A stretch of 64,000 bases of DNA from Frigoribacterium sp. MEB024. Its GTDB lineage: Bacteria > Actinomycetota > Actinomycetes > Actinomycetales > Microbacteriaceae. A model generated the notes under the pieces. The model ran no database searches. It saw only the letters and a list, made by a program, of their open reading frames with translations, and was not told where the DNA came from. Of the stretch, positions 18,537-28,360 are shown in pieces (position 1 is the first letter of the stretch; every line of letters begins with the position of its first letter). The position numbers and the translations under genes are program-made. Location: assembly GCF_000878135.1 (NCBI RefSeq), contig NZ_JXQZ01000101.1, forward strand, positions 24,782 to 88,781. The letters run 5' to 3'.

Positions 18537-20036
18537 ATGACCGATCAGACCAGACCGAGCGGCGACGACCAGGGGCACGACGGGCCGCCGGCCGAGGGGC
18601 AGCACCCCGAAGGGCAGCAGCCTCAGGGGCAGCACCCCGAGGGGCAGGGGCACGGGCAGGGGCAGGGGCACGAACCGACCACAGCGCCCGCCGCGTTCCC
18701 GTACCAGGACCTGCCGTACGGACGACAGCCCGACGGTCAGGCGCCGCAGCCGACCGGCCACGGACACCAGCTCTACGGTTCCGCGCCGCGGCCGAGCGAC
18801 CACGAGCAGCAGCAGGGTGCGTACGGACAGCCCCAGGGTGCGTACGGACAGCCCCAGGGCGCTTACGAGCAGCCACAGGGCGCGTACGGGCAGCCGTACG
18901 GCGTCGCCGGCCACGCGCAGGAGACACCCGGGCAGGATGCCTACGGCCAGCCGACCCAGCAGTTCGCGTACGCGCAGGCTCCCACTCCCCCGGCACCGAG
19001 CACGCCCGAGCAGGCCGCACGGCGTCGGCGACTGCTGATCGGCCTCATCGGCGGAGCAGCCCTGCTGCTCGTGTTGGTCGTGGCGGGTGCCGTGACGTTC
19101 GCCACGATGAGCGCCTCCCACCGGCCCGAGGCCACCGTCCGCGACTACCTGGGCGCGGTCCAAGCCGGCGAGGTCGAACGCGCCCTGGCCCTGGACGGCA
19201 CCGAGGTCGCCGACGGCGACGTCCTGCTGACCGACGACGCCTACGCCGCAGCCGATGACCAGGTCGACGGGTTCCAGCTGGGCGCCGTCTCGACCGACGG
19301 AGACGACGCGCAGGTCGAGGCCGTCGTGCACCGTGACGACGGGTCGACCCATGCGCAGGACTTCACGCTCGTCCGCGACGGGCGCGATCTGCTGTTCTTC
19401 GACCGCTGGGCGCTCCAGCCGGTCGACCTCGGCACGGTCTCGGTGCAGGTCGCCGGCCCGGCGTCGGCCGAGATCGCCGTCGACGGAACGCCCGTCACCC
19501 GGGGGTCCGACGGCTCGGTGAGCCTCAAGGCCTTCCCCGGCAGCTACGAGGTCGCCCTCGCCGCCGAGAACGAGTCGTACTCCGCCACCGCCGCGACGGC
19601 CGTGGTCGAGGGTGCCGTCGTCACCGCCCAGCCGACCCTGCTCACGACCACCCTCACGCCGGCGGGAACCACGGCGGCGACCGCGGCCGTCGACGCCTGG
19701 GTCGCGGGCTGCATCGCCTCGACCGACCTGCGTCCGGAGGGCTGCAGCTTCGGCCTGTACGACACGGAGTCGGGCCGGTACACGCTGTCCGGGCAGAAAT
19801 GGACGCTCGAGTCGGCACCGCAGTTCACCGTCGGCGACTGGCAGGACGGCGGTTGGGCGGTCAGCACGACGACCCCGGGCTCGGCCTCCTTCACCGCCCA
19901 GGGGGTCGACGCCGCGGGCAACAGCGGCGTGTACGGGTCGCTCGCACCGGTGCCGGTGCGGGTGGGCGGCCTGATCAGCGACGTGACCGCCGACGGCGCC
20001 ACGTTCACCTCGAGCGTCGCCACGCCGCTCACCTGA
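18537..20036 (+). CDS. Membrane-anchored protein with Gln/Gly-rich repeat N terminus
   Basis: The 499-residue protein has a long hydrophilic N-terminal part: an HPEGQ/QGQ-rich stretch (about residues 22-44) and four copies of an eight-residue QGAYGQPQ-type repeat (about residues 92-121), encoded by near-identical 24-bp tandem repeats around 18815-18900. One membrane span (about 163-189) follows, then an extracytoplasmic region of about 300 residues starting with a DUF4878-like helical domain (VRDYLGAVQAGEVERAL). No catalytic motif is seen. Similar architectures in actinobacteria are cell-envelope proteins of unknown function. Confidence 0.85.
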   Translation: MTDQTRPSGDDQGHDGPPAEGQHPEGQQPQGQHPEGQGHGQGQGHEPTTAPAAFPYQDLPYGRQPDGQAPQPTGHGHQLYGSAPRPSDHEQQQGAYGQPQGAYGQPQGAYEQPQGAYGQPYGVAGHAQETPGQDAYGQPTQQFAYAQAPTPPAPSTPEQAARRRRLLIGLIGGAALLLVLVVAGAVTFATMSASHRPEATVRDYLGAVQAGEVERALALDGTEVADGDVLLTDDAYAAADDQVDGFQLGAVSTDGDDAQVEAVVHRDDGSTHAQDFTLVRDGRDLLFFDRWALQPVDLGTVSVQVAGPASAEIAVDGTPVTRGSDGSVSLKAFPGSYEVALAAENESYSATAATAVVEGAVVTAQPTLLTTTLTPAGTTAATAAVDAWVAGCIASTDLRPEGCSFGLYDTESGRYTLSGQKWTLESAPQFTVGDWQDGGWAVSTTTPGSASFTAQGVDAAGNSGVYGSLAPVPVRVGGLISDVTADGATFTSSVATPLT

Positions 20037-20178
20037 CGCGAGGGGTACAACCGGGGTACGCGAACGGCTCGGCGAGGCCTACTCCAGGGGGCCGGGCGGA
20101 GCTGCCATCGCGCTCCCAGCACCAAGGAGTGGATTGAGGCACCGCGCACGGTACGCATCCCATCGTCAGGAGAACACC

Positions 20179-20397
20179 ATGAACCCCGTCAAGTTCCTTT
20201 CCGATCTCGGCCTCCAGAGCAAGCACGCCTACTGGGGAGGCTTCGCCTCCATCGTCATCGCCCTCGTGGCCTGGATCGCCTCACAGGGGAAGGACTCGTC
20301 CGACAAGGCGCAGTCCGACCGCTGGGGCATCTTCATCGGCCACTGGGCGCCGACCTTCTTCGCCCTGGGCATCGCGCTGAAGAACGAAGAGAAGTAG
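20179..20397 (+). CDS. 72-residue membrane protein of unknown function
   Basis: The ATG at 20179 follows an AGGAG site. The product has a hydrophobic span (about residues 18-35), a polar middle (SQGKDSSDKAQSDRWG) and a second, shorter hydrophobic stretch. I do not recognise the family. A strong terminator follows. Confidence 0.7.
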   Translation: MNPVKFLSDLGLQSKHAYWGGFASIVIALVAWIASQGKDSSDKAQSDRWGIFIGHWAPTFFALGIALKNEEK

Positions 20398-20415
20398 GCA
20401 CGACACCACCAGTAC

Positions 20416-20450
20416 GACGACGCCCCCGCCGAACCGGCGGGGGCGTCGTC
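20416..20450. terminator. Bidirectional terminator hairpin
   Basis: A perfect 16-bp stem (20416-20431 with 20435-20450; arm GACGACGCCCCCGCCG) closes a three-base AAC loop between the converging small membrane gene and the racemase gene. Confidence 0.85.
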
Positions 20451-20486
20451 GTCCGCGGGGTGCGGCGGCGGTCGGCCGAGGGCACC

Positions 20487-21236
20487 TCAGAGCAGGGCCG
20501 GCGCACCGCCCAGGGCGAACGGTGACAGCAGGCCGGTGATCTCCTTGAGCGGCGGTCGCGCGTACTCGCCGCGCTTGCCGGTGACGAGCCCCAGACGCAC
20601 GAGGGACTCGGCGAACACCGTCGCGGCGGCGACCCCGTCGACGACGGGGGCGCCGATCTCGTCCGAGATCGACCGACAGAGGTCGGTCATCCCGGCACAG
20701 CCGAGCAGGACCGCGTCGGCCCCCGACGCCAGGACCTCGTGACACTCGTCGACGATCAGGGCTCGCGCGTCCGACGAGGGGTCGTCGAGTCCCAGCACCG
20801 ACACCTCGCACGCGCGGACCTCGACGCAGCGGTCGGCGAAGCCGTACCGCTGCACCAGCTCGCGGGACCGCCCGACGGTGCGCCCGAGCGTGGTCACGAT
20901 GCCGAAGCCGCGCCCGACCATCGAGGCCGCGTGCATGCCGGCCTCGGCGATGCCCAGCACGGGGCCGGTCGCCAGCTCGCGGGCGGCGTCCAACCCCGGG
21001 TCGCCGAAGCAGGCGAGCACGTGGGCGTCGACACCGTCGCGTTCTCCGTCGCGGACCAACTCGAGGACACCGGGTACCGCCAGCGCCTCCTCGTAGTGGC
21101 TCTCGATCGACGCGGGACCCATCGACGGGCCGAGCGCCTCGACGCGGGTGCCCGGCCCGACGACGGCGGCCGCGGTGCGGCCGATCGCGGCGGTCATGGC
21201 CTGTGTCGTGTTGGGGTTGATCAGGCGGAGCCTCAT
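20487..21236 (-). CDS. Aspartate/hydantoin racemase family protein
   Basis: The 249-residue protein matches the Asp/Glu/hydantoin racemase family: RLINPNTT at the start, a first catalytic Cys in LACFGDPGL and a second in LLGCAGM, the usual two-Cys pair for proton exchange. It overlaps the upstream NCS1 permease gene by four bases (ATGA), so racemase and permease are made together. That pairing suggests uptake and isomerisation of hydantoin- or allantoin-like substrates; this is inference. Confidence 0.88.
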   Translation of the reverse strand: MRLRLINPNTTQAMTAAIGRTAAAVVGPGTRVEALGPSMGPASIESHYEEALAVPGVLELVRDGERDGVDAHVLACFGDPGLDAARELATGPVLGIAEAGMHAASMVGRGFGIVTTLGRTVGRSRELVQRYGFADRCVEVRACEVSVLGLDDPSSDARALIVDECHEVLASGADAVLLGCAGMTDLCRSISDEIGAPVVDGVAAATVFAESLVRLGLVTGKRGEYARPPLKEITGLLSPFALGGAPALL

Positions 21237-22843
21237 GCGGTCCGGCCCTCGGTCGGTCGGGCGACGGTCCCGTCGTCGACCGTGGGGTCGTCGGCGTCGA
21301 GTCGGGGCATGCGGGGCCGACGCTTCTCGAGGGCCCAGAACAGCACGAGACCGAGGCCGCAGCCGACGAACCAGCTGTAGTTGCCGATCCAGGTGAGCGA
21401 GGGGCCACCGGCGTCCACGACCCAGCCGGGCACGAGTGCCGACGCGACCGAGACGGCGCCCGCGAGCACGAGGGTCCAGACGGCGTTGGGGTTGAACCCG
21501 CCGCGGTACCAGTAGCGACCCGACGGCGACATCGTGAACATGTCCTCGACGGCGACGCGCTGACGGGCGACGAGGTAGTAGCCGGCGATCAGCATGCCGA
21601 ACAGGGGCCCGATCAGCGCCCCCAGCACGCCGAGCGTGTACTGGATCGCCTCGGCGTTGCCGTACCAGTTCCAGGGGGTGAGCAGCACGGAACCGACGGC
21701 GGCGATCATGCCGCCGAGCCGCCAGCTGATCTTCCGCGGCGCGACGTTCGAGAAGTCGAAGGCCGGGGCGATGAAGTTGGCGACGATGTTGATGCCGACG
21801 GTCGCGGTGACGAAGGTGAAACCGCCGAGCAGGACCACGAAGGGCGTGCCGATGGCGTCCACGGTCTCGATCGGGTCGGTGATGAGTCGACCGAACACCG
21901 GCACCGTCGCCGAGGCGCACAGCACGGTGAGGATCGAGAAGAAGAGGAAGTTCACCGGCAGCCCGAGGAAGTTGCCTCGCTTCACCGCCGAGAAGCTCTT
22001 GCCGTACCGGGAGAAATCACCGAAGTTCAGGACGGGCCCCGAGAAGTAGCTGACGACGATGGCGACGGCCGACGCCATGACCGGCAACGACGCGGCGAAC
22101 GACAGGGGCTCGCCCACCGAGAGGTCGAGGTCGATCGCGCTCCAGCCCGCCTGCGAGACGAGGTAGACCGCGAGGGCGATCATCAGCACGTAGACGGCGG
22201 GACCGGCGAAGTCGATGAACCGACGGATGGTCTCCATGCCGCGCCAGAACAGGGCCGCCTGGGCGAACCACAGGATGCCGTACGAGATCCACCCCAGGGC
22301 GCTGAGGCCGAGGAAGGACGGCTCGAGCAGCGCGGCCGTCGACGGGACGAACTTGAGGAGGACGATGTTGAGCGATTCCGCGGCCAGGTAGGTCTGCACG
22401 CCGTACCAGGCCGTCGCGATGAGGCCCCGGATGATCGCCGGCACGTTGGCCCCGAGCACGCCGAAGACGGCGCGGTTGATGACCGGGTAGGGAACACCCG
22501 TGCGCTGGCTGGGCTTGGCGACGAGGTTCGCGAAGACGTTGACGATCACGATGCCGACCACGAGCGACACGAGCACCTGCCAGCTCGCGATGCCGAGGGC
22601 GAAGAGGCTGCCGGCGGTCACGTAGCCGCCGACCGAGTGCACGTCCGACATCCAGAAGGCGAAGATGTTGTAGCTCGACCAGGACTGTCTCTTCAGCGGT
22701 GCGAGGTCGTCGTTCGTCAGCCGGGGGTCCCGGGCACCCTCGATCCGAGCGGCCGCGACGGACGTGAGCGGGGCGGGTGGGCCGGCGGCTCCGACGGCGG
22801 ACGGGGCCGGGTCGGCCGGGGGTCGGGCGATGTCTGTGGTCAC
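21233..22843 (-). CDS. NCS1-family permease (nucleobase/hydantoin/allantoin type)
   Basis: The 536-residue protein has about twelve membrane spans and the family segments WSSYNIFAFWMSDVHSVGG in helix 1 and a GVPYPVINRAVFGVLG stretch. Members such as Mhp1 import hydantoins, and others import cytosine, allantoin or uracil by sodium or proton symport. The first 50 residues are a Pro/Ala-rich cytoplasmic tail. It is divergent from an XRE-cupin regulator that probably controls it. Confidence 0.9.
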   Translation of the reverse strand: MTTDIARPPADPAPSAVGAAGPPAPLTSVAAARIEGARDPRLTNDDLAPLKRQSWSSYNIFAFWMSDVHSVGGYVTAGSLFALGIASWQVLVSLVVGIVIVNVFANLVAKPSQRTGVPYPVINRAVFGVLGANVPAIIRGLIATAWYGVQTYLAAESLNIVLLKFVPSTAALLEPSFLGLSALGWISYGILWFAQAALFWRGMETIRRFIDFAGPAVYVLMIALAVYLVSQAGWSAIDLDLSVGEPLSFAASLPVMASAVAIVVSYFSGPVLNFGDFSRYGKSFSAVKRGNFLGLPVNFLFFSILTVLCASATVPVFGRLITDPIETVDAIGTPFVVLLGGFTFVTATVGINIVANFIAPAFDFSNVAPRKISWRLGGMIAAVGSVLLTPWNWYGNAEAIQYTLGVLGALIGPLFGMLIAGYYLVARQRVAVEDMFTMSPSGRYWYRGGFNPNAVWTLVLAGAVSVASALVPGWVVDAGGPSLTWIGNYSWFVGCGLGLVLFWALEKRRPRMPRLDADDPTVDDGTVARPTEGRTA

Positions 22844-22893
22844 GGCGTGCCTCCAGGCGGCGTTGTAGTCTGACGATCGGCGGGACGGGTCGA

Positions 22894-22915
22894 CCGTGAA
22901 TCTATGGCTTCACGG
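22894..22915. promoter_or_regulatory. Inverted-repeat operator candidate 1 for the XRE-cupin regulator
   Basis: CCGTGAA (22894-22900) and TTCACGG (22909-22915) form a perfect inverted repeat with an 8-base gap, in the divergent region between the permease and regulator genes. Confidence 0.6.
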
Positions 22916-22944
22916 ATTCGGCCTCATGTCGGCCGTGTTACGTG

Positions 22945-22969
22945 TTCGTGACAGCGGTTGCTTCACGAA
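22945..22969. promoter_or_regulatory. Inverted-repeat operator candidate 2 for the XRE-cupin regulator
   Basis: TTCGTGA (22945-22951) and TCACGAA (22963-22969) form a perfect inverted repeat with an 11-base gap. It shares the CGTGA/TCACG half-sites with the first candidate, about 52 bp away. Confidence 0.6.
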
Positions 22970-23010
22970 AGCGCGCCAGCCCGACCACCCGTCCCCGCAC
23001 CAGGAGGGTC

Positions 23011-23646
23011 ATGCCCGACGACCCCGACGCGTCCCCGTCGGCGATCGGCGATCTCGACGCCGCCGCCCTCGGCGCCCGCCTGCGCCACCTCCGCGCGGCG
23101 GCGGGTCTCTCGCTCAGCGCCCTCGCCCGGGCCCTCGACATCTCACCCAGTGCCGTGTCGCAGATCGAGCGCGGCGTCCGGCGCCCCTCGGTCAGCCGGC
23201 TGATCGCCATCGTCCAGGTGCTCGGGGTGCCGCTCGCCGACGTCTTCGACGACCGGGCCGAGCCCGCCACCCGTCGCACGGCCCCGTCCGACCGCGGCGA
23301 CGCCGCCACGGGCGGCTACGTCCTGGCCCGAGGAGGCGCGGCGCAGCCGGTCGTGCTCCGCGGCGGAGTGGTCTTCCGCCGCCTCTCGCCCGCCCATCTC
23401 TCGGGCGTCGACTTCTTCGAGTCGACCTACCCGCCCGGAGCCCTCGCCACCGAGGTCGCCGCCCTCGTCACCCACGAGGGCTACGAGGTCGGCACCGTCA
23501 CCTCGGGAGAGCTGACCATCGACTTCCCCGACGAGACCGTCACGATGCGGGCCGGCGACTCGATCACCTTCCCGTGCGACCTGCCGCACCGGTTGAGCAA
23601 CGTCGGCGGGGTCGACGCGGTCGCCACGTGGCTGATCGTGCACTGA
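23011..23646 (+). CDS. XRE-type transcriptional regulator with C-terminal cupin domain
   Basis: The 211-residue protein has an HTH_XRE domain (about residues 18-72, [22 protein letters not shown]) and a cupin_2 sensor domain (about 125-208). Such proteins usually sense a small ligand and control an adjacent uptake or catabolic operon. The ATG at 23011 has GGAGG upstream. It is divergent from the NCS1 permease, with two matching inverted repeats in the gap. A dispersed-motif copy (23331-23341) encodes Arg-Gly-Gly-Ala in the linker between the two domains. Confidence 0.88.
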   Translation: MPDDPDASPSAIGDLDAAALGARLRHLRAAAGLSLSALARALDISPSAVSQIERGVRRPSVSRLIAIVQVLGVPLADVFDDRAEPATRRTAPSDRGDAATGGYVLARGGAAQPVVLRGGVVFRRLSPAHLSGVDFFESTYPPGALATEVAALVTHEGYEVGTVTSGELTIDFPDETVTMRAGDSITFPCDLPHRLSNVGGVDAVATWLIVH

Positions 23647-23761
23647 ACCGGCGCGACCGGGCCCGCCCGCGCCTCCTCCCCCGGCCGTCGGGTGTCCACA
23701 CGTCATCTCGCGTTTACCCGGGACGACGCTGAGAGGCGGTCGGGGGTGGCACGATGGTGCG

Positions 23762-25933
23762 ATGGACAGCAGCGAACCCCGCGTCGACGGCGCCGGCGTC
23801 ACCCCCGACTTCCTCGACGACTTCGACGAGATCGTCAGCTTCGAGGACGGCACCCTGCCCGCCGAGCGCTACCTCGACCGCGAGCTGAGCTGGCTGGCGT
23901 TCAACCAGCGCGTGCTCGAGCTCGCAGAGGACCCGACGACGCCGCTGCTCGAACGGGCCAACTTCCTGGCGATCTTCGCGAGCAACCTCGACGAGTTCTT
24001 CATGGTGCGCGTCGCCGGCCTGAAGCGCCGCATCGCGACGGGCCTCGCCGTGCCGACCAACGTGGGGCGCGGGCCGAACGAGGTGTTGGCCGACATCAAC
24101 AAGAAGGCCCACGAGCTGCAAGAGCGCCATGCCCGGGCGTTCCTCGACCTGGTCAAGCCCGACCTCGACGACGCAGGCATCCACATCGAGAACTGGTCCG
24201 ACCTCGAAGAGGCCGACCGGGTGCGCATGCGCGAGATCTTCGCCGAGCAGATCTTCCCGGTGCTCATGCCGCTCGCGGTCGACCCGGCCCACCCCTTCCC
24301 CTACATCTCGGGGCTGTCGCTGAACCTGTCCATCCGCGTCCGCAACCCCAAGACGATGCGTCAGGAGTTCGCCCGCCTCAAGGTGCCGCAGATGCTGCCG
24401 CGCTTCGTGCAGCTGCCCGACAACGACAGCGGCCGCGTGCGGTTCATCCCCCTCGAGGACCTCATCGCCAACCACCTGCAAGACCTCTTCCCCGGCATGG
24501 AGGTCGTCGAGCACCACGTGTTCCGCGTCACCCGCAACGAAGACGTCGAGGTCGACGAGGACGAGTCCGAGAACCTCATCCAGGCCCTCGAGCGCGAGCT
24601 GCTGCGCCGCCGGTTCGGTCCGCCGATCCGCCTCGAGATCACCGACGACATGGACCCGGTCACCCTCGAGCTGCTCGTCCGCGAACTCGACGTGACCGAC
24701 CAAGAGGTCTACAAGCTGCCGGCCCCGCTCGACCTGGCCGGCCTGTTCGAGATCACCAAGATGCCGCGGGCCGACCTCAAGTACCCCAAGCACCTGCCGA
24801 CCACGGCGGTCCAGCTGCAGCAGACCGAGCCGAACATGAAGCCCGACATGTTCGCCAGCATCGCGCGTCAGGACATCCTCGTGCACCACCCGTACGAGTC
24901 GTTCGCGACCAGCGTGCAGGCGTTCCTCGAACAGGCCGCGGCCGACCCCAACGTGCTGGCCATCAAGCAGACGCTCTATCGCACGAGCGGTGACAGCCCG
25001 ATCATCGAGGCCCTCATCGACGCCGCCGAGGCGGGCAAGCAGGTGCTCGCGCTCGTCGAGGTCAAGGCGCGGTTCGACGAACAGAACAACATCACCTGGG
25101 CCCGCAAGCTCGAGAAGGCCGGCGTGCACGTCGTCTACGGCCTCGTCGGGCTCAAGACCCACTGCAAGCTCGCCCTGGTCATCCGCCAGGAGAAGGGCAC
25201 GCTCAAGCACTACACGCACATCGGCACGGGCAACTACAACCCGAAGACCAGCCGCATCTACGAAGACATGGGGCTCTTCACCGCCGACGACCAGGTCGGG
25301 AAAGACCTGACGCGCCTGTTCAACGAACTGTCGGGCTACGCGATCGAGAAGAAGTTCAAGCGGCTGCTCGTGGCTCCCCGCTACCTCCGCCGAGGTCTGC
25401 TCAAGCAGATCCAGAACGAGATCGAGAACGCCCAGGCCGGCCGACCCGCCGGCATCCGCATCAAGATCAACTCCATCGTCGACGAGCAGATCATCGACGC
25501 CCTCTACAAGGCGAGCCAGGCGGGGGTGCCCGTCGACGTCTGGGTACGCGGCATCTGCACCATCAAGCCGGGCGAGCCGGGCCTGAGCGAGAACATCCGG
25601 GTGCGGTCGATCCTCGGGCGGTACCTCGAGCACAGCCGTCTGTTCTGGTTCCTCAACGACGGCGACCCGCAGGTCTTCATCGGGAGCGCCGACATGATGC
25701 ACCGCAACCTCGACCGTCGCGTCGAGGCCCTGGTGCGCCTGACGCAGGCCGACCACCTCGCCGAGGTCGCCGACCTGTTCGAGCAGGCGATGTCGGACGA
25801 GACCGCCTCGTGGTGGCTCGAGGCCGACGGCACCTGGACCCGCCACGCGCGTGACGCCGACGGCCGCTCGCTGACCGATCTGCAGAACGCCCAGATGAAG
25901 GCCATCACGCAGCGGAAGCGCTCCAAGCGATGA
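23762..25933 (+). CDS. ppk1: Polyphosphate kinase 1
   Basis: The 723-residue enzyme makes polyphosphate from ATP. The N-terminal domain begins [17 protein letters not shown], and the two phospholipase-D-like halves carry the catalytic His residues ([10 protein letters not shown] and the later [14 protein letters not shown] region). It overlaps the downstream NUDIX gene by four bases (ATGA). The 115-bp upstream gap has one dispersed-motif copy (23668) and a GTTTACC sequence near 23711 that only loosely resembles a PHO half-site. Confidence 0.97.
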   Translation: MDSSEPRVDGAGVTPDFLDDFDEIVSFEDGTLPAERYLDRELSWLAFNQRVLELAEDPTTPLLERANFLAIFASNLDEFFMVRVAGLKRRIATGLAVPTNVGRGPNEVLADINKKAHELQERHARAFLDLVKPDLDDAGIHIENWSDLEEADRVRMREIFAEQIFPVLMPLAVDPAHPFPYISGLSLNLSIRVRNPKTMRQEFARLKVPQMLPRFVQLPDNDSGRVRFIPLEDLIANHLQDLFPGMEVVEHHVFRVTRNEDVEVDEDESENLIQALERELLRRRFGPPIRLEITDDMDPVTLELLVRELDVTDQEVYKLPAPLDLAGLFEITKMPRADLKYPKHLPTTAVQLQQTEPNMKPDMFASIARQDILVHHPYESFATSVQAFLEQAAADPNVLAIKQTLYRTSGDSPIIEALIDAAEAGKQVLALVEVKARFDEQNNITWARKLEKAGVHVVYGLVGLKTHCKLALVIRQEKGTLKHYTHIGTGNYNPKTSRIYEDMGLFTADDQVGKDLTRLFNELSGYAIEKKFKRLLVAPRYLRRGLLKQIQNEIENAQAGRPAGIRIKINSIVDEQIIDALYKASQAGVPVDVWVRGICTIKPGEPGLSENIRVRSILGRYLEHSRLFWFLNDGDPQVFIGSADMMHRNLDRRVEALVRLTQADHLAEVADLFEQAMSDETASWWLEADGTWTRHARDADGRSLTDLQNAQMKAITQRKRSKR

Positions 25934-26871
25934 CCATCACCTCGACGACGGTCGTCGCCGCGGGTGCCGTCTGCTGGCGGCTGGTCGACGGCAAGGTCCG
26001 GGTGCTGCTGATCCACCGCGACCACCACGGCGACGTCTCGCTGCCGAAGGGCAAGGTCGACCCGGGCGAGGCGACGCCGCAGACGGCCGTGCGCGAGATC
26101 CACGAAGAGACGGGCTACCGGGTGACGCTGGGCGCCCCGCTCGGCACGGCCGAGTACCTGCTGCCCGGCGGTCGCGACAAGGTGGTGCACTACTGGTCCG
26201 CCGAGGTGACCGACGAGTCCTTCGCCGCGGCCGGGACGTTCACGCCCAACCACGAGGTCGCGGCCATCGAGTGGGTCGGCATCGAGAAGGCGAAGGCCAT
26301 GCTGACCTACGCCCGCGACGCCGACGTCCTGCAGCGCTTCGCCGACCGGGTGGCGACGGGCACGGCCCGCACCTTCCCGATCGTGGCCCTCCGCCACGCC
26401 AAGACGACCTCGCCGTCGGACTGGCACGGCTCGGACGCCACGCGCCCCCTGCTGCCCCAGGGCCGCCGCCAGGCGAGGTCGGTCGCCCCCGTCATCGCGG
26501 CCTGGGCCCCCACCCGCATCGTCAGCAGCACGGCGGCGCGCTGCCTGGCCACCCTCGAGCCCCTCTCCGAGCTGACCCGGGTCGGCGTCAAGCAGACCGA
26601 CGCGATCAGCCAGGACGCCTTCGAGCAGGGCACGGACGACGTCGCCGGCGTCGTCAAGAAGCGCCTCAAGAAGAAGGCCGCGGCCGTCATCTGCAGCCAC
26701 GGCCCGGTGCTGCCCGAGGTCATCCGACAGATCTCGTTGGGCACCAAGGGGGGCGACCGCATCGATCTGCGCCGTGCCTCTTCGCTCGGCACGGCCGAGT
26801 TCACGGTGCTACACGTCTCGGTCGACGACACGGCGCTCGTCGCGATCGAGACGCACGGCCCGGAAGACTGA
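25930..26871 (+). CDS. mutT1: NUDIX hydrolase fused to a histidine-phosphatase domain (MutT1 type)
   Basis: The 313-residue protein has an N-terminal NUDIX domain with a complete Nudix box ([23 protein letters not shown], about residues 39-61) and a C-terminal histidine-phosphatase-like domain beginning LRHAKT (about residue 152). This is the mycobacterial MutT1 layout, which hydrolyses 8-oxo-GTP and diadenosine polyphosphates. Coupling to ppk1 by a four-base overlap is a known actinobacterial arrangement. Confidence 0.92.
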   Translation: MTITSTTVVAAGAVCWRLVDGKVRVLLIHRDHHGDVSLPKGKVDPGEATPQTAVREIHEETGYRVTLGAPLGTAEYLLPGGRDKVVHYWSAEVTDESFAAAGTFTPNHEVAAIEWVGIEKAKAMLTYARDADVLQRFADRVATGTARTFPIVALRHAKTTSPSDWHGSDATRPLLPQGRRQARSVAPVIAAWAPTRIVSSTAARCLATLEPLSELTRVGVKQTDAISQDAFEQGTDDVAGVVKKRLKKKAAAVICSHGPVLPEVIRQISLGTKGGDRIDLRRASSLGTAEFTVLHVSVDDTALVAIETHGPED

Positions 26872-26905
26872 CCCGCGCCTCCTCGGCTCGCCGCGACGCC
26901 GAGAC

Positions 26906-26940
26906 GGTCGACCCCCGCCCGCACCGGGCCGGGGTCGACC
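26906..26940 (+). terminator. Terminator after mutT1
   Basis: GGTCGACCCC (26906-26915) pairs with GGGGTCGACC (26931-26940); an inner GCCCG/CGGGC stem extends it around a CAC loop. An exact dispersed-motif copy (26874-26883) begins two bases after the mutT1 stop. Confidence 0.8.
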
Positions 26941-26980
26941 GCCGTCCGGACGCGCCTGTCCGGGCCGATGTTCCCCCCTC

Positions 26981-27002
26981 GTTCACCTTCCGTTCACCGG
27001 GG
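26981..27002 (+). promoter_or_regulatory. PHO box upstream of pstS
   Basis: Two abutting 11-bp direct repeats, GTTCACCTTCC and GTTCACCGGGG, match the PHO-box architecture of actinobacterial PhoP/RegX3-type regulators. They lie 96 bp upstream of the pstS start. A GGTTAACC palindrome follows at 27014-27021. Confidence 0.85.
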
Positions 27003-27097
27003 CAGGCGACCGTGGTTAACCCGTCGCCGTAGCGTCTCGCACGGGTCGGCACCTGGCCCACAGCACCCAGCCATCACATCCCGAAAAGGACCCCCCT

Positions 27098-28198
27098 GTG
27101 AACTTCAAGCGCACCGGCAGCATCGTCGCGATCGCCGCGGTCGGAACCATGCTCCTCGCGTCCTGCGCCAGCAACGAAGGCGGCGCTTCGCCCTCGGGCG
27201 ACGCATCGGCCAGCGACCTCTCCGGCTCCATCTCGGGCATCGGCGCCTCGTCGCAGCAGGCTGCGCAGGAGGCCTGGGTCGCGGGCTTCCAGACCGCCAA
27301 CCCCGACGTCACGATCAACTACGACCCGCAGGGTTCGGGTGGCGGCCGTGAGAGCTTCATCTCGGGCGCCGCGGACTTCGCCGGCTCCGACCGTGCGTTC
27401 AAGACCGACGAGATCTCGTCGAGCACCTTCGCCGGCTGCACGCCCGACACCGGCATCGTCGAACTGCCCGCCTACGTCTCGCCCATCGCGGTCGTCTTCA
27501 ACCTCGACGGCGTGAAGGAGCTCAACCTCACGCCCGCCACCCTCGCCGGCATCTTCAGCGGCAAGATCACCACCTGGGACGCCTCCGAGATCAAGGCCGA
27601 CAACCCCGACGCCGACCTGCCCAGCACGGGCATCACGGCCGTCCACCGCTCGGACGACTCGGGCACCACCGAGAACTTCACCGACTACCTGCACGCCACG
27701 GCCGGCGACACCTGGACCGAAGAGGCCGACGGCACCTGGCCGACCGCGTTCGGCGGCGAGGGCGCCTCGGGCACCACCGGCGTGATCGACGCCGTCACCA
27801 ACGGCACCGGCACCATCGGCTACGCCGACGCCTCGCGCGCCGGTGACCTCGGCGTCGCCAAGGTCAAGGTCGGCGACGACTTCGTCGGCTACTCGGCCGA
27901 GGCCGCAGCCGCCATCGTCGACGAGTCGCCCGAAGAAGAGGGTCGCACCGACGGCGACATCGCCATCAAGCTCGACCGCACCTCGAGCGCCGCAGGCGTC
28001 TACCCGATCGTCCTGGTCAGCTACCTGATCGCGTGCGAGTCCTACGAGGACGCCGCCAAGGGCGAGCTCGTCAAGGCGTACCTCTCGTACGTCACCAGCG
28101 AAGACGGCCAGAAGGTCGCGGCCGACGCCGCCGGCTCGGCCCCGATCTCGAGCACCCTCTCGGGCCAGGTCGCCGACGCCATCGCACTGATCAAGTAA
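27098..28198 (+). CDS. pstS: Phosphate ABC transporter substrate-binding lipoprotein PstS
   Basis: The 366-residue protein has a lipoprotein signal (lipobox LLASC, lipidated Cys23) and the PBP fold with the phosphate-binding segments IGASSQQ, GSGGGRESF and HRSDDSGTTENF. It captures phosphate at the outer face of the membrane. It is first in pstSCAB and carries a PHO box upstream. A strong hairpin follows the stop and probably lets pstS be made in excess over the membrane genes. Confidence 0.97.
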   Translation: MNFKRTGSIVAIAAVGTMLLASCASNEGGASPSGDASASDLSGSISGIGASSQQAAQEAWVAGFQTANPDVTINYDPQGSGGGRESFISGAADFAGSDRAFKTDEISSSTFAGCTPDTGIVELPAYVSPIAVVFNLDGVKELNLTPATLAGIFSGKITTWDASEIKADNPDADLPSTGITAVHRSDDSGTTENFTDYLHATAGDTWTEEADGTWPTAFGGEGASGTTGVIDAVTNGTGTIGYADASRAGDLGVAKVKVGDDFVGYSAEAAAAIVDESPEEEGRTDGDIAIKLDRTSSAAGVYPIVLVSYLIACESYEDAAKGELVKAYLSYVTSEDGQKVAADAAGSAPISSTLSGQVADAIALIK

Positions 28199-28215
28199 CA
28201 CGGCACCACCCCGGG

Positions 28216-28248
28216 GGCCCGGGAACGCACCGCGTGCGTTCCCGGGCC
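28216..28248 (+). terminator. Attenuator-like hairpin between pstS and pstC
   Basis: A perfect 15-bp stem, GGCCCGGGAACGCAC (28216-28230) with GTGCGTTCCCGGGCC (28234-28248), has a three-base CGC loop. Partial termination or 3'-end protection here would raise PstS relative to PstCAB. Confidence 0.75.
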
Positions 28249-28268
28249 ATCGGCCTGACAGGCACCAC

Positions 28269-28322
28269 GCACGACGCACGACGCACGACGCACGACCATC
28301 AGCACCACGCACCACGCACCAC
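28269..28322 (+). repeat. Heptad tandem repeats in the pstS-pstC gap
   Basis: Four GCACGAC copies (28269-28296) are followed, after five bases, by three GCACCAC copies (28302-28322). They occupy the otherwise empty leader before pstC. The same heptad in reverse (GTGGTGC) recurs in the gap upstream of sigK. Confidence 0.85.
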
Positions 28323-28360
28323 CCCCGAATCCCACCCGAGCCTCCGGAGGACCCCGTCCG

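Noticed and set aside
23714..25846. 710-codon minus-strand frame opposite ppk1
   Set aside because: It mirrors a complete polyphosphate kinase, and its product shows no family motif.
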